Positions 26,867 to 35,137 of a stretch of DNA of 63,568 nucleotides are shown here, piece after piece; position 1 is the first letter of the stretch; every line of letters starts with the position of its first letter. Position numbers and translations under genes: made by a program. Below the pieces are notes generated by a model. It was not told the DNA's origin. It made no database searches and worked only from the letters and a program-made list of their open reading frames with translations. The stretch is from assembly GCF_030454045.1 (NCBI RefSeq), contig NZ_JAKDJE010000008.1, positions 1-63,568 on the forward strand. The letters are read 5' to 3'. This stretch comes from Psychrobacter sp. GTDB taxonomy: Bacteria; Pseudomonadota; Gammaproteobacteria; Pseudomonadales; Moraxellaceae.

Positions 26867-27832
26867 ATGGATATCAGTCTGGATCAAAGCGATAACAACG
26901 CTGTATCGGTAATGCCAAAAATATCAACGGATAGACTCAGTATTTTAGTGGTATCAGGACGTTCAGGCTCAGGAAAAACCTCAGTACTGAATATCTTAGA
27001 GGATTTAGGTTACTACTCTATTGATAATCTACCGCTGTCTTTATTGCCGAGCGCCGCTCACAAACTGGTAAAAGAGAGCGGTATCAAGCGCATTGCCCTT
27101 GGCGTTGATATTCGAACGCCGCGCGCGGATCTGTCCAATTTTGCAGCAACCTATGCAGCATTAAAAGACACTTACGGCAGTCAAGCTGTTCAAGTGTTAT
27201 ATGTGACCGCGCAGGAGAGCACCCTGATAGCGCGTTTCAATGCGACGCGCCGTGTACATCCACTCATGTCTCAGGATGTCGATAGTAACAATGCAAACCA
27301 TGTCGTATTCAATCTACCTGCCGCGATCAAAAAAGAAGTTGAGCTGTTAAAGCCCATCTCCAGTCAAGCAGATATCAAGATCGATACAACGACTTTAAAT
27401 ATTCATCAGTTAAAAGATCGATTGCGCGAACATATTGGCATGGACAATCAGATTGTGATCAATTTGTTATCCTTTGGCTTTAAACATGGCAGTCCGATTG
27501 ATGCTGATTTTGTGTTTGATGTTAGGATTTTACCCAATCCACATTGGAATCCTGAGCTGCGTGCCTCAACAGGGCTTGATGCTGAAGTCAGCACGTTTTT
27601 TGCAGAGTATCCCGAAGTGGCTGAAATGCTAGATGATATCGATAAATTTTTGACACGTTGGCTACCAGAGTTTTTGCACAATAATCGCCACACGGTGACC
27701 GTTGCGATTGGCTGTACGGGCGGTAAGCACCGTTCAGTATTCATCACGGACCATCTACAGCGTCGTCTCGCTAAGGCAATGCCATCAGGCGTCAAAGTAT
27801 TGGCAAAGCACCGTGAAAAAAGCCGTTGGTAG
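26867..27832 (+). CDS. rapZ: RNase adapter / nucleotide-binding protein RapZ
   Basis: P-loop protein of the YvcJ/RapZ family, which in E. coli directs RNase E to the sRNA GlmZ and so tunes GlmS and the amino-sugar supply for the envelope. Seen: Walker A VVSGRSGSGKTSVLNILEDL near 27-46, GYYSIDNLPLSLL, DIRTPRADL near 86, RFNATRRVHPL near 122-132, NLLSFGFKHGSP near 203-214, and the C-terminal IGCTGGKHRSVFITDHLQRR near 285-304. An N-terminal extension of about 24 residues precedes the P-loop strand. Unlike the usual arrangement there is no rpoN-hpf-ptsN cluster next to it; it sits between panC and darP. Confidence 0.93.
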   Translation: MDISLDQSDNNAVSVMPKISTDRLSILVVSGRSGSGKTSVLNILEDLGYYSIDNLPLSLLPSAAHKLVKESGIKRIALGVDIRTPRADLSNFAATYAALKDTYGSQAVQVLYVTAQESTLIARFNATRRVHPLMSQDVDSNNANHVVFNLPAAIKKEVELLKPISSQADIKIDTTTLNIHQLKDRLREHIGMDNQIVINLLSFGFKHGSPIDADFVFDVRILPNPHWNPELRASTGLDAEVSTFFAEYPEVAEMLDDIDKFLTRWLPEFLHNNRHTVTVAIGCTGGKHRSVFITDHLQRRLAKAMPSGVKVLAKHREKSRW

Positions 27833-27881
27833 TCATATTCGGCATTATTAATTTTATTACTTATTATTTTGGAAAGCTTTT

Positions 27882-28394
27882 ATGATTGACTGGTCAGAAC
27901 AAGATATGCGCGTTTCGCGCACAGAGCTCAAAAAAGCCCACGAGCGCTTACAGCAGTTATCCATACCACTCGCTAGCCTCTCAAAAAAGCAGTTAAAAAC
28001 GTTGCCAGCCAGCGATTATTTTATGGCTGAACTCATGGCATTAGCTGACATTACTAGCGCCAATGCCCGTAATCGCCAGACCAAAAGGGTGGGTAAGCTC
28101 ATCAGTGAAGAAAATCGCCATGAGCTGGTCAAGGCATTGTTTGATGCGTTTTTCCCTAAGGAGCAGGTGTCTAAAATCGAAAGTTGGTACGATCGCCTAA
28201 ATATCAATGATGAGGGAACGCTCAAGCAATTTGTCAAACAATACAAAGCCTCTGAACATAATAGTATGTATCAGTTACTATTGTGGATTGAATACGCCAA
28301 GCATATGCAAGATGATGAGCTGATGGCGGAATCAAAAGAAGACTTGGCAACTTATATTCGCGAAGTGGCCATTTTATCGCAGTTAAAAAAATAG
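27882..28394 (+). CDS. darP: Ribosome biogenesis protein DarP (YjgA, DUF615)
   Basis: Late 50S assembly factor of the DUF615/YjgA family. Seen: VSRTELKKAHERLQQLSIPL near 7-26 (the SRTQ+KRE...LQ.LG..L family start), ASLSKKQLKTLP, ARNRQTKRVGKLI near 60-72 (the R-hR-R-Q..+IGK+hR signature) and a helical C-terminal region ending VAILSQLKK. 170 residues, normal. SD GGAAAG at 27871-27876. It ends at a strong bidirectional terminator shared with dsbA. Confidence 0.9.
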   Translation: MIDWSEQDMRVSRTELKKAHERLQQLSIPLASLSKKQLKTLPASDYFMAELMALADITSANARNRQTKRVGKLISEENRHELVKALFDAFFPKEQVSKIESWYDRLNINDEGTLKQFVKQYKASEHNSMYQLLLWIEYAKHMQDDELMAESKEDLATYIREVAILSQLKK

Positions 28395-28428
28395 ACCTCT
28401 CAGACGATATGGACGTGTAGCCCAATAC

Positions 28429-28460
28429 AAAAAAGCCAATCAATGACTGATTGGCTTTTT
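28429..28460. terminator. Bidirectional terminator between darP and dsbA
   Basis: AAAAAAGCCAATCA (28429-28442) pairs with TGATTGGCTTTTT (28448-28460) around a 5-base loop. The stem is perfect and gives a U-tract in both directions between the convergent genes. Confidence 0.9.
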
Positions 28461-28491
28461 CATATGCGCTGTATAAGCTTGTATATAGAGG

Positions 28492-29112
28492 TTATTTTTT
28501 CTCAGCGCGGGCTTTATCGACCAAGTATTCAACCACTTTGGGTACTTTAGCATCTTCACCTGTGACCACATATTTGCCTTGTACGACTACAGCAGGTACG
28601 CCAGTAAGCTGATAGCGCTTAGCGCCTTCTTGTGAGCGACCAATTTTGGTACCGACAGCAAATGAGTTGTAAAGACTGTTGAATTTCTTCTCATTCACGC
28701 CTTTTGATGCATACCATTTGCTCAATGATGATTGATCAAACAGTTTTTTGCCATCTTTATGAATCGCATCAAACAAGGCAGAATGGGTTTTGTCTTCAAA
28801 CCCTAAAAGCTGAGCGGCATAAAAACCACGAGCATTGGCTTCCCAAACAGGGTTTAGTGCTGCTGGTGTTTTGAAGAATACGACATCTTCGTCTTTGGTT
28901 TTTGCCCATTTTTCCATGTGTGGATCAAGAATATTACAATGCGGGCAACCGTACCAGAAAAACTCACGAACAATAATGGCATCACCGCTGATGGTCTCTG
29001 GATTGTCTAGCACACGGTAATCTTTTCCAGCGACATAGTCTGCAGCTTGTGCGCCCATAGAAGCAAGTCCAATGGCCATTGCCAGACCAGTCAATGTAAT
29101 GACACGTTTCAT
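28492..29112 (-). CDS. dsbA: Periplasmic thiol:disulfide interchange protein DsbA
   Basis: Oxidises cysteine pairs in exported proteins in the periplasm. Seen: signal peptide MKRVITLTGLAMAIGLASMG with cleavage after AQA; thioredoxin fold with the active site FFWYGCPHCNILDP near residues 52-65; helical insertion; cis-proline loop TGVPAVVVQGKYVV near 170-183. The CPHC dipeptide is the strongly oxidising DsbA type. 206 residues. Transcribed away from ubiG with a 500-bp gap upstream. dsbB is not in the window. Confidence 0.93.
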   Translation of the reverse strand: MKRVITLTGLAMAIGLASMGAQAADYVAGKDYRVLDNPETISGDAIIVREFFWYGCPHCNILDPHMEKWAKTKDEDVVFFKTPAALNPVWEANARGFYAAQLLGFEDKTHSALFDAIHKDGKKLFDQSSLSKWYASKGVNEKKFNSLYNSFAVGTKIGRSQEGAKRYQLTGVPAVVVQGKYVVTGEDAKVPKVVEYLVDKARAEKK

Positions 29113-29612
29113 ACTTTATCCTTAAGATGTAGGGATTTAGAGTTTGTTAAAGGGTTTGTGTATCTATGGCGCTTATAATACATGATATCTGAGCGAGAAG
29201 AATTTCAATATACTTAAGTGACATAATATTGAGGTATCGACTATGATAACGTAAAACGTGGGCGCTTGTGAATCGGATTCTTAACCGACAGTTGTAAAGC
29301 TGTTAGCTATTATTTAAGGTATCTTACTTACGCGGCTTTGTATTTTTATCAATATTATCCGCTCATTTATATTTTTAGATCAGAACTCTCTATACTAGGA
29401 GTAATTGTCGATAATATGAATGAATATTTTTATAATAGGCCGTGTAAGGGTACTATTACAAAGCAGCTGGCACACAAACTTAGGTGCTTGCCCAGTTTAT
29501 TCACAATCAGTGACGATGTACCTACGACAAAGAAGCTGCGCTCATGATAATATTAAACACATAATCGTGCACCTTCTACGATAATAACGATAACGACAAC
29601 AAAGGAAATACT
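29113..29612. other. 500-bp intergenic region between dsbA and ubiG
   Basis: Divergent spacer, AT-rich. A 69-codon frame at 29338-29547 has no SD and no recognisable product. No tRNA, hairpin terminator or repeat was convincing. It should contain the promoters of dsbA and ubiG; ubiG has SD AAAGGAAA at 29600-29607. Confidence 0.6.
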
Positions 29613-30461
29613 ATGAGCTCAGCCTTATCTTCTTCGCCAACATCGAGCGATACAACCAAAAACCGCTTCGATGAAACAGCAACGGATACGATAAACGTCG
29701 ATCCCAGCGAAGTCGAAAAATTTAACAACTTGGCGAGTGAATGGTGGAGCAATACAGGTGCATTTGCAACGTTACATGAAATCAATCCATTACGCTTAAA
29801 TTGGATAGAAGAAAACGTCAAACGGGGCTATCAAAACGACGCTAACAATGGCAACAACACTGGCACGATCAAAACAGCAGAGCAGGGGCTCTCTGGTAAA
29901 AAAGTACTGGATGTCGGCTGCGGCGGTGGCATATTGTCGGAATCTATGGCGCGCCGCGGTGCGGATGTGACAGGAATTGATTTGGGCACTGAAAACCTCA
30001 AGGCCGCAACCGTACATGCCTCACAGGGCGGGTTAGAGAACACATTGCGCTATCAGCATATTCCAGTTGAAGAGCTAGCAAAAACGCATGCAGGTCAATT
30101 CGATGTGGTGACCTGTATGGAGATGCTGGAGCATGTGCCTGATCCTAGCTCAATTGTACAAGCGTGTTATGAACTACTAGCCCCTGGCGGCGTCTGCGTG
30201 CTCTCAACCATCAATCGCAACCCAAAATCGTATTTGTTTGCCATCGTTGGGGCAGAGTATGTATTGCGATTGATTGATCGCGGTACGCATGATTATGCCA
30301 AATTTATCACGCCAGCTGAGCTAGACAAAATGGCCAACAATACAGGATTTGCACGCCAAGATATCATCGGTTTGCATTACAATCCTTTGACCAAGCGTTA
30401 TTGGGTTGCTCAAAATGTCGATGTCAATTATATGATCGCTGTTCAAAAGCCACTGGGTTAA
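29613..30461 (+). CDS. ubiG: Ubiquinone biosynthesis O-methyltransferase
   Basis: SAM-dependent methylase catalysing both O-methylations of ubiquinone synthesis. Seen: VEKFNNLASEWWSNTGAFAT near 31-50 (family start), the SAM motif KKVLDVGCGGGILSESMARR near 94-113, GIDLGTENLKAA near 119, DVVTCMEMLEHVPDP near 165-179 and LSTINRNPKSYLFAIVGAEY near 202-221. At 282 residues it is longer than E. coli UbiG because of an N-terminal extension of about 28 residues and a G/N/T-rich insertion before motif I. It starts a three-gene run with mupP and yciK, the same order as in Pseudomonas. Confidence 0.94.
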   Translation: MSSALSSSPTSSDTTKNRFDETATDTINVDPSEVEKFNNLASEWWSNTGAFATLHEINPLRLNWIEENVKRGYQNDANNGNNTGTIKTAEQGLSGKKVLDVGCGGGILSESMARRGADVTGIDLGTENLKAATVHASQGGLENTLRYQHIPVEELAKTHAGQFDVVTCMEMLEHVPDPSSIVQACYELLAPGGVCVLSTINRNPKSYLFAIVGAEYVLRLIDRGTHDYAKFITPAELDKMANNTGFARQDIIGLHYNPLTKRYWVAQNVDVNYMIAVQKPLG

Positions 30462-30530
30462 CATTGTCAGTGACCAGCGATATCCATTGTATTTTTGTTA
30501 AACATGTTATCAATCTCAAGAGCATCCACT

Positions 30531-31241
30531 ATGAGCCAATTTGTAAAAGCTGTTTTATTTGACCTTGATGGCACGTTAATCGATACTGCCGCGGACTTTG
30601 TGCGTATCATTGGTAAAATGAGCCTTGAAAATAATTGGCAGGCGCCGCCTGAGACAGAAATCCGCGAGCAAGTTTCTGCGGGTGCATCCGCTATGGTGCA
30701 ATTGATGCTCAGACATAACGATCAGCTAGAGGTTGGCGAGGACGAGTTACTTAATTTTCGTCAACAGTTCCTAGATGACTATGAAGCCGACATCTGTGTC
30801 GATAGCTGCTTGTTTGATAGCCTTGACGCGGTGCTGGCAGATCTAGAGAGCAAAGGCGTACCGTGGGGTATTGTCACCAACAAGCCCCGCTATCTGGCAG
30901 AAAAACTGCTCAATAAAATGCAACTTGATGAGCGCTGTGCCGCTTTGGTCTGTCCAGACGATGTATCACGCTCAAAACCGGATCCTGAGCCGATGTATAT
31001 GGCCCTAGAGAAACTAGGTATCCCTCGCGGTGCCGCTGGCTCTGTGCTCTATGTGGGCGATCATATCCGTGATATCGAAGCGGGCAACGCCGCTGGTATG
31101 CCAACCATTTTGGCCGCTTATGGTTATATTCCACCTGAAGATCAAAAAACGCTCAAAAAGTGGGGAGCTGACTATATTGTTGAGACCCCTGAGCAGTTGA
31201 ACAAATTACTGCTCGCGTCTGGCAAATTTGAGTATTTATAG
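30531..31241 (+). CDS. mupP: N-acetylmuramic acid 6-phosphate phosphatase (phosphoglycolate-phosphatase-like HAD)
   Basis: HAD phosphatase: motif I LFDLDGTLIDTAADF near 8-22, cap domain about 25-95, motif II IVTNKPR near 115, motif III SKPDPEPM near 145-152, motif IV VGDHIRDIEAGNAAGM near 170-185. By sequence alone it could be phosphoglycolate phosphatase (Gph). The neighbourhood ubiG-this gene-yciK is that of Pseudomonas MupP, which dephosphorylates MurNAc-6-P for the AmgK/MurU peptidoglycan recycling route, so I favour MupP by context. Start at ATG 30531 (MSQFVKAVLF) rather than the in-frame start at 30495. Confidence 0.75.
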   Translation: MSQFVKAVLFDLDGTLIDTAADFVRIIGKMSLENNWQAPPETEIREQVSAGASAMVQLMLRHNDQLEVGEDELLNFRQQFLDDYEADICVDSCLFDSLDAVLADLESKGVPWGIVTNKPRYLAEKLLNKMQLDERCAALVCPDDVSRSKPDPEPMYMALEKLGIPRGAAGSVLYVGDHIRDIEAGNAAGMPTILAAYGYIPPEDQKTLKKWGADYIVETPEQLNKLLLASGKFEYL

Positions 31242-31342
31242 ATGACGGTTTTTTGGTAGTCAATTATCCGTATGAGTCATTTTTGACTCATCACCCTAAG
31301 CATATATTTTCAACGATTCCATGATAAGTAGTGAGCAATACC

Positions 31343-32179
31343 ATGAGTGACAACCTGAATCAGCCAGCTGGTCATCAAGACAACCAAAAAAAGACGCAAC
31401 ATTTTAGTCAACCTCTGAGTCATGATGATATTCGTAACTTTATGCCATCTGAGAACTGTTTAGAGGGAAAAACTATCTTAGTAACGGGTGCAGGCGATGG
31501 TATCGGCCGTGTTGCGGCACTGACTTATGCTCGTTATGGTGCTACGGTGTTACTCTTGGGTCGTACCAGCAGTAAGCTTGAATATGTCTATGATGAGATT
31601 GAAAGCTTTGGTGGTAAGCAGCCTGCTATGCTGCCGATGAACCTAGAAGGGGCGACCTACACGGAGATGCAGCAATTAGAGAGACTGATTGATAAAGAAG
31701 TGGGCCAATTAGATGGCATTTTGCATAATGCGGGTGTGCTTGGGCAGCTGACCCCACTTGAGATGTATGATGTAGATACATTTGCTCATGTCATGAAAGT
31801 CAACTTTACAGCAACTTTTATGCTGACCCAAGCGTTATTGCCCTTATTGAAAGAGTCTGATCATGGTTCTATTGTCTTTACGTCTAGCACTGTAGGTACG
31901 CATCCTCGTGCGTTTTGGGGCGCTTATGCGCTCTCTAAGCAAGCGGTTGAAGGGATGAGTGATATCTTTACGCAAGAAACTCAAAACACCACCAACCTGC
32001 GCTTTAATTGTGTCAATCCGGGTGCTACTCGCACCAATATGCGCGCTCATGCTTATCCAGGGGAGAACCCGATGAGCTTACAAACGCCTGAAGATATTAT
32101 GGCAGGCTACGTCTGTTTGATGAGTGATGCCAGTGTTGGCGTGCGCGGGCAAGTTGTTGAGTTGCAGCCAAAAGATTAG
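31343..32179 (+). CDS. yciK: YciK-family short-chain oxidoreductase
   Basis: Classical SDR. Seen: ILVTGAGDGIGRVAALTYAR near 46-65 (TGxxxGIG, NADP-type with following R in LLGRTSSKLE), HNAGVLGQL near 131-139, SSTVGTHPRAFWGAYALSKQ near 182-201 with the Ser and YxxxK of the active site, and FNCVNPGATRTNMR near 219-232. 278 residues from ATG 31343. The substrate of YciK is not established; context (ubiG-mupP-yciK) is conserved with Pseudomonas. The N-terminal 35 residues are a polar leader absent from most SDRs. Confidence 0.8.
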   Translation: MSDNLNQPAGHQDNQKKTQHFSQPLSHDDIRNFMPSENCLEGKTILVTGAGDGIGRVAALTYARYGATVLLLGRTSSKLEYVYDEIESFGGKQPAMLPMNLEGATYTEMQQLERLIDKEVGQLDGILHNAGVLGQLTPLEMYDVDTFAHVMKVNFTATFMLTQALLPLLKESDHGSIVFTSSTVGTHPRAFWGAYALSKQAVEGMSDIFTQETQNTTNLRFNCVNPGATRTNMRAHAYPGENPMSLQTPEDIMAGYVCLMSDASVGVRGQVVELQPKD

Positions 32180-32322
32180 CAGTGATATTTTTGCGTTATG
32201 TGGTCATGTTTTATTTATGATATTGCGACGATTGTTAGGTTGCAATCAGTCGTATCTATCCCCATCTATTTGTTATTAAAGAAGTTATATACAGAATAAT
32301 GATTAACAAATAGGACAAAATT

Positions 32323-32589
32323 ATGGCAGGTGGCTGGTCAAGAGATGGTGCTGAGCATGAGCAAATGGATGCAACGGTCAATGATGCGTTGGAGCGCGCA
32401 AGACGCTCATTGCCAACAGGTGTGAGTGCAGAATTTTGTGACGAATGCGGTAATTCTATTCCGGAGGCGCGGCGACTAGCGGTGCCTGGTATCCAGCATT
32501 GCGTCAGTTGTCAGACAGCGCTTGAGCAAGAGGCAAAGGCGGCGGAGCTATTTAATCGTCGCGGCAGTAAAGACAGCCAATTGCGCTGA
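32323..32589 (+). CDS. DksA/TraR-type zinc finger protein (YbiI-like)
   Basis: An 88-residue protein with a four-cysteine zinc finger FCDECGNSIPEARRLAVPGI followed by HCVSCQ (Cys near 46, 49, 67 and 70), preceded by a helix (MDATVNDALERARRSL). This is the short DksA/TraR/YbiI form, which lacks most of the coiled coil that DksA inserts into the RNA polymerase secondary channel. May bind RNA polymerase; function otherwise unknown. Stands alone with a strong terminator after it. Confidence 0.8.
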   Translation: MAGGWSRDGAEHEQMDATVNDALERARRSLPTGVSAEFCDECGNSIPEARRLAVPGIQHCVSCQTALEQEAKAAELFNRRGSKDSQLR

Positions 32590-32625
32590 TGAAAAACTGA
32601 GGAAACACTGAGTCAGTGACAACAT

Positions 32626-32665
32626 AAAAAAGTGAACCCTGCCATATGGTAGGGTTCGCTTTTTT
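32626..32665. terminator. Bidirectional terminator
   Basis: AAAAAAGTGAACCCT (32626-32640) pairs with AGGGTTCGCTTTTTT (32651-32665); the inner CCATATGG also folds. U-tracts on both strands between the convergent zinc finger gene and the COG0523 GTPase gene. Confidence 0.9.
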
Positions 32666-32705
32666 GTTGCACAGGTTTGAGGGATGTCTGTTTAAAATAG
32701 GCTCA

Positions 32706-33938
32706 CTATATAACCATTGCCATGAGCTCACGATCGCAATCCTCCCAATTTATATAAGCTGCTGACGCTTTGGCCTCATTCTCACTTTCTGTTTTTTCTG
32801 TAGCTGTATCGACAGCATTTGTATCTACAGCGCTGCCTAGTTGCAAAATGATTTCTAGCCGACTGTCGATCTGGGGGTCAATGGTTTTGGTGGTCAGACT
32901 ATCAGGATTAAAGTTGATCTGCAGCCAGCCATCACAAGTATGTACCACGCCTTTAATGCGTTGCCAATTTGGCAAATTCAATAACCAATTCTGCAAATCG
33001 TCAGCGTTTAGTTGGTAATGGGCGGGTAGTCGCCATCCAGCCAGCTGAAAATCTTGCTGCTCTTCATGGTAGCGATAGGGTAGCCCCTCATTAGTATTTT
33101 CCTGATCATCATTCTCAGTTATAGATGGGTTTGCTAATGCCACCTCTCTCAGAGAATGGCTTTGAGAATGCGAGCCGATCATCGGTTTGTGAAGATGAGT
33201 GATACTGATTTTACGTTGATTTGCAATGATATGGCTGGGCTTGTCGAGTTGATAGTTTAACCCTGCTATGTATTCCTTGGTTAATGGGGTGTTTGATGCG
33301 TCTGTTGTCTCAGCTACCGTTAGTTCAGATACTACCCAAATGATTTTTGCATGTGAGTTTAGCGTGGCTATCCACTCTATCAAGGTGTGTTTTTCGCTAC
33401 TACTTAGTTGATCATAGCGATTGACGATCAGCACATCGGCATCACGAACATGCGCCTGAAAGCCATCATGATCACGGTATTGAACCTGTTGCCACTGTAC
33501 GCCGCTCAGCACAGTGATTACGGCATTCATTTTTAGGGCAGTCTGCCAATGCGTGGCACTGAGCTGTAATATCAGCTCGCGTGGATGTGCCAATCCTGTC
33601 GGTTCAATCAATAGTCGCTGCGGGTGATGCTCACTGAGCAGACGGCTGATTGCGATTTGTAAGGGCAGCTGACTGGTACAGCAAATACAACCGCCACTGA
33701 CTTCTCGAATGGCGATATTCTTTTGCTCAAAATCGTTATCTTGAGAGCTTGCTAGGAGTGCGCCATCAATACCGATACGGCCAAATTCATTGATTAAGAG
33801 CGCCCAGCGCTCGTCATTAGGTTTTGTGGCAAGCAGCTGATTGATTACTGTAGTTTTGCCAGCACCTAAAAACCCTGTCACTAATGTGCAGGGTATGTTT
33901 TGGAAAATAATAGGGTTTTTCACAGGTATGCTCATCAT
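32706..33938 (-). CDS. COG0523/CobW-family metal-chaperone GTPase
   Basis: G3E GTPase of the CobW/ZigA/YjiA group, proposed metallochaperones delivering zinc or cobalt. Seen: Walker A CTLVTGFLGAGKTTVINQLL near 17-36, INEFGRIGIDGALL near 49-62, metal site EVSGGCICCTSQ (CxCC) near 80-91, EPTGLAHPREL near 112-122, and NRYDQLSS near 171 in place of NKxD. A His-containing stretch and CobW_C domain lie at the C-terminus. GTG 33968 and ATG 33938 or 33935 are all possible starts; none has a clear SD, and I use 33938. It follows ompR after about 60 bp on the same strand. No Zur site was identified by eye. Confidence 0.82.
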   Translation of the reverse strand: MMSIPVKNPIIFQNIPCTLVTGFLGAGKTTVINQLLATKPNDERWALLINEFGRIGIDGALLASSQDNDFEQKNIAIREVSGGCICCTSQLPLQIAISRLLSEHHPQRLLIEPTGLAHPRELILQLSATHWQTALKMNAVITVLSGVQWQQVQYRDHDGFQAHVRDADVLIVNRYDQLSSSEKHTLIEWIATLNSHAKIIWVVSELTVAETTDASNTPLTKEYIAGLNYQLDKPSHIIANQRKISITHLHKPMIGSHSQSHSLREVALANPSITENDDQENTNEGLPYRYHEEQQDFQLAGWRLPAHYQLNADDLQNWLLNLPNWQRIKGVVHTCDGWLQINFNPDSLTTKTIDPQIDSRLEIILQLGSAVDTNAVDTATEKTESENEAKASAAYINWEDCDRELMAMVI

Positions 33939-34002
33939 ATCGGCACGTGTTTGTGAGTAAACAAACACGGCCTATATTAAAAGAAATGTCATCAGCCAAA
34001 GG

Positions 34003-34761
34003 TTATTCACTCTTGACGGTTTCTACCTCAGCTTCATCAGGAACGAACACATAGCCCACACCCCAAACCGTTTGAATATAGCGGGCTTGTGAAGGATTGT
34101 CTTCAATCAAGCGACGTAGGCGTGATACTTGCACATCGATAGAGCGCTCCATCGCACCCCACTCACGACCACGGGCAAGGTTCATCAACTTATCACGGGT
34201 CAACGGCTCACGTGGATGCTGTACCAGAGCCTTCAACACCGAAAACTCACCTGTCGTCAAAGTGACGACGTTACCGTCACGTTTGAGCGTGCGAGTCGAT
34301 AGATCTAGTGTCCATGGACCAAACTCAACCACTTCTAACTGGTGACTTGGCGCCCCTGGAAGCTCACGGTTCTGACGACGCAAGACGGCTTTGATACGCG
34401 CCAATAGCTCTTTTGGGTTAAATGGCTTAGGCAGGTAATCATCTGCACCCGCCTCCAAACCTGCGATACGGTCAGCATCGCCACCTTTAGCGGTCAGCAT
34501 AATGATTGGAATATCCGCATTGTCTTCACGTAGGCGCTTACAGATGCTAATACCGTCTTCGCCCGGCAGCATCAAATCTAGTACGACTAGAGAGAAGAGC
34601 TCACGTTGCATGAGTTTGTCCATCTGACTACCATCATGGGCAGTACGAACGACGAAACCATCGTCTTCTAGGAAGCGCTGTAGTAAAGAGCGCAGGCGAG
34701 CGTCATCATCGACAACTAAAATACGCTGAGTCAAAGTATCGGGGCTGTTGTTATCAGTCAT
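34003..34761 (-). CDS. ompR: OmpR-family response regulator
   Basis: Two-component response regulator. Receiver domain about residues 13-125: ILVVDDDARLRSLLQRFLED near 14-33, phospho-acceptor Asp in LVVLDLMLPGEDG near 57-69, LTAKGGD near 87, GADDYLPKPFNPKELLARI near 102-120 with the conserved Lys. Winged-helix DNA-binding domain about 150-245: LTTGEFSVLKALV, SRDKL-like TRDKLMNLARGREW, VDVQVSRLRR-like IDVQVSRLRRLIE and TVWGVGYVFVPD. The sequence is close to true OmpR (252 residues). The EnvZ kinase normally encoded directly downstream is missing here; a metal GTPase takes its place, so the sensor must be elsewhere. Confidence 0.88.
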   Translation of the reverse strand: MTDNNSPDTLTQRILVVDDDARLRSLLQRFLEDDGFVVRTAHDGSQMDKLMQRELFSLVVLDLMLPGEDGISICKRLREDNADIPIIMLTAKGGDADRIAGLEAGADDYLPKPFNPKELLARIKAVLRRQNRELPGAPSHQLEVVEFGPWTLDLSTRTLKRDGNVVTLTTGEFSVLKALVQHPREPLTRDKLMNLARGREWGAMERSIDVQVSRLRRLIEDNPSQARYIQTVWGVGYVFVPDEAEVETVKSE

Positions 34762-35137
34762 ACAGGCATCCTCTTATAAAAATTATTGTTAGCAGAAATG
34801 ACGAGTAAAAAGCGATGAGTAAAACACTGCCATTAATTATCGTTATTTAATGATGGGTCAAAATAAGCACGTCATAAAATCAAAAACTATTGTTCAATAT
34901 ATCAGCACATCTCAATATTTGTGCTATTGATACTTTAGTGTATAAGATTGCACCGCGAATTGCATCACCCATAAGAATAAATGCTGTATGCGTTTGTTTA
35001 ACAAGGCTACAGAACGTTTGATATAAACCGTTTTATGCCGCAAAACAGGCGATAATTAACGAAAAGATAAAAAGGATTTTTATTCATGCAGCTTTTGCTA
35101 TAATGCAAAACTACATTTCTCAACGATTGATACGTAT
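34762..35137. promoter_or_regulatory. Divergent promoter region of ompR and tex
   Basis: A 376-bp AT-rich spacer. Towards tex there is a TATAAT box at 35099-35104, about 34 bp before the start codon, without a good -35 match at 16-18 bp. No gene, hairpin or repeat is evident. OmpR-type sites were not recognisable by eye. Confidence 0.4.

Noticed and set aside
29270..29310. Possible tRNA-like or small RNA fold near TTCTTAACCGACAGTTG
   Set aside because: No cloverleaf with proper arms and no T-loop sequence could be formed.
29338..29547. 69-codon plus-strand frame between dsbA and ubiG
   Set aside because: No SD, no recognisable domain, composition like the surrounding spacer.
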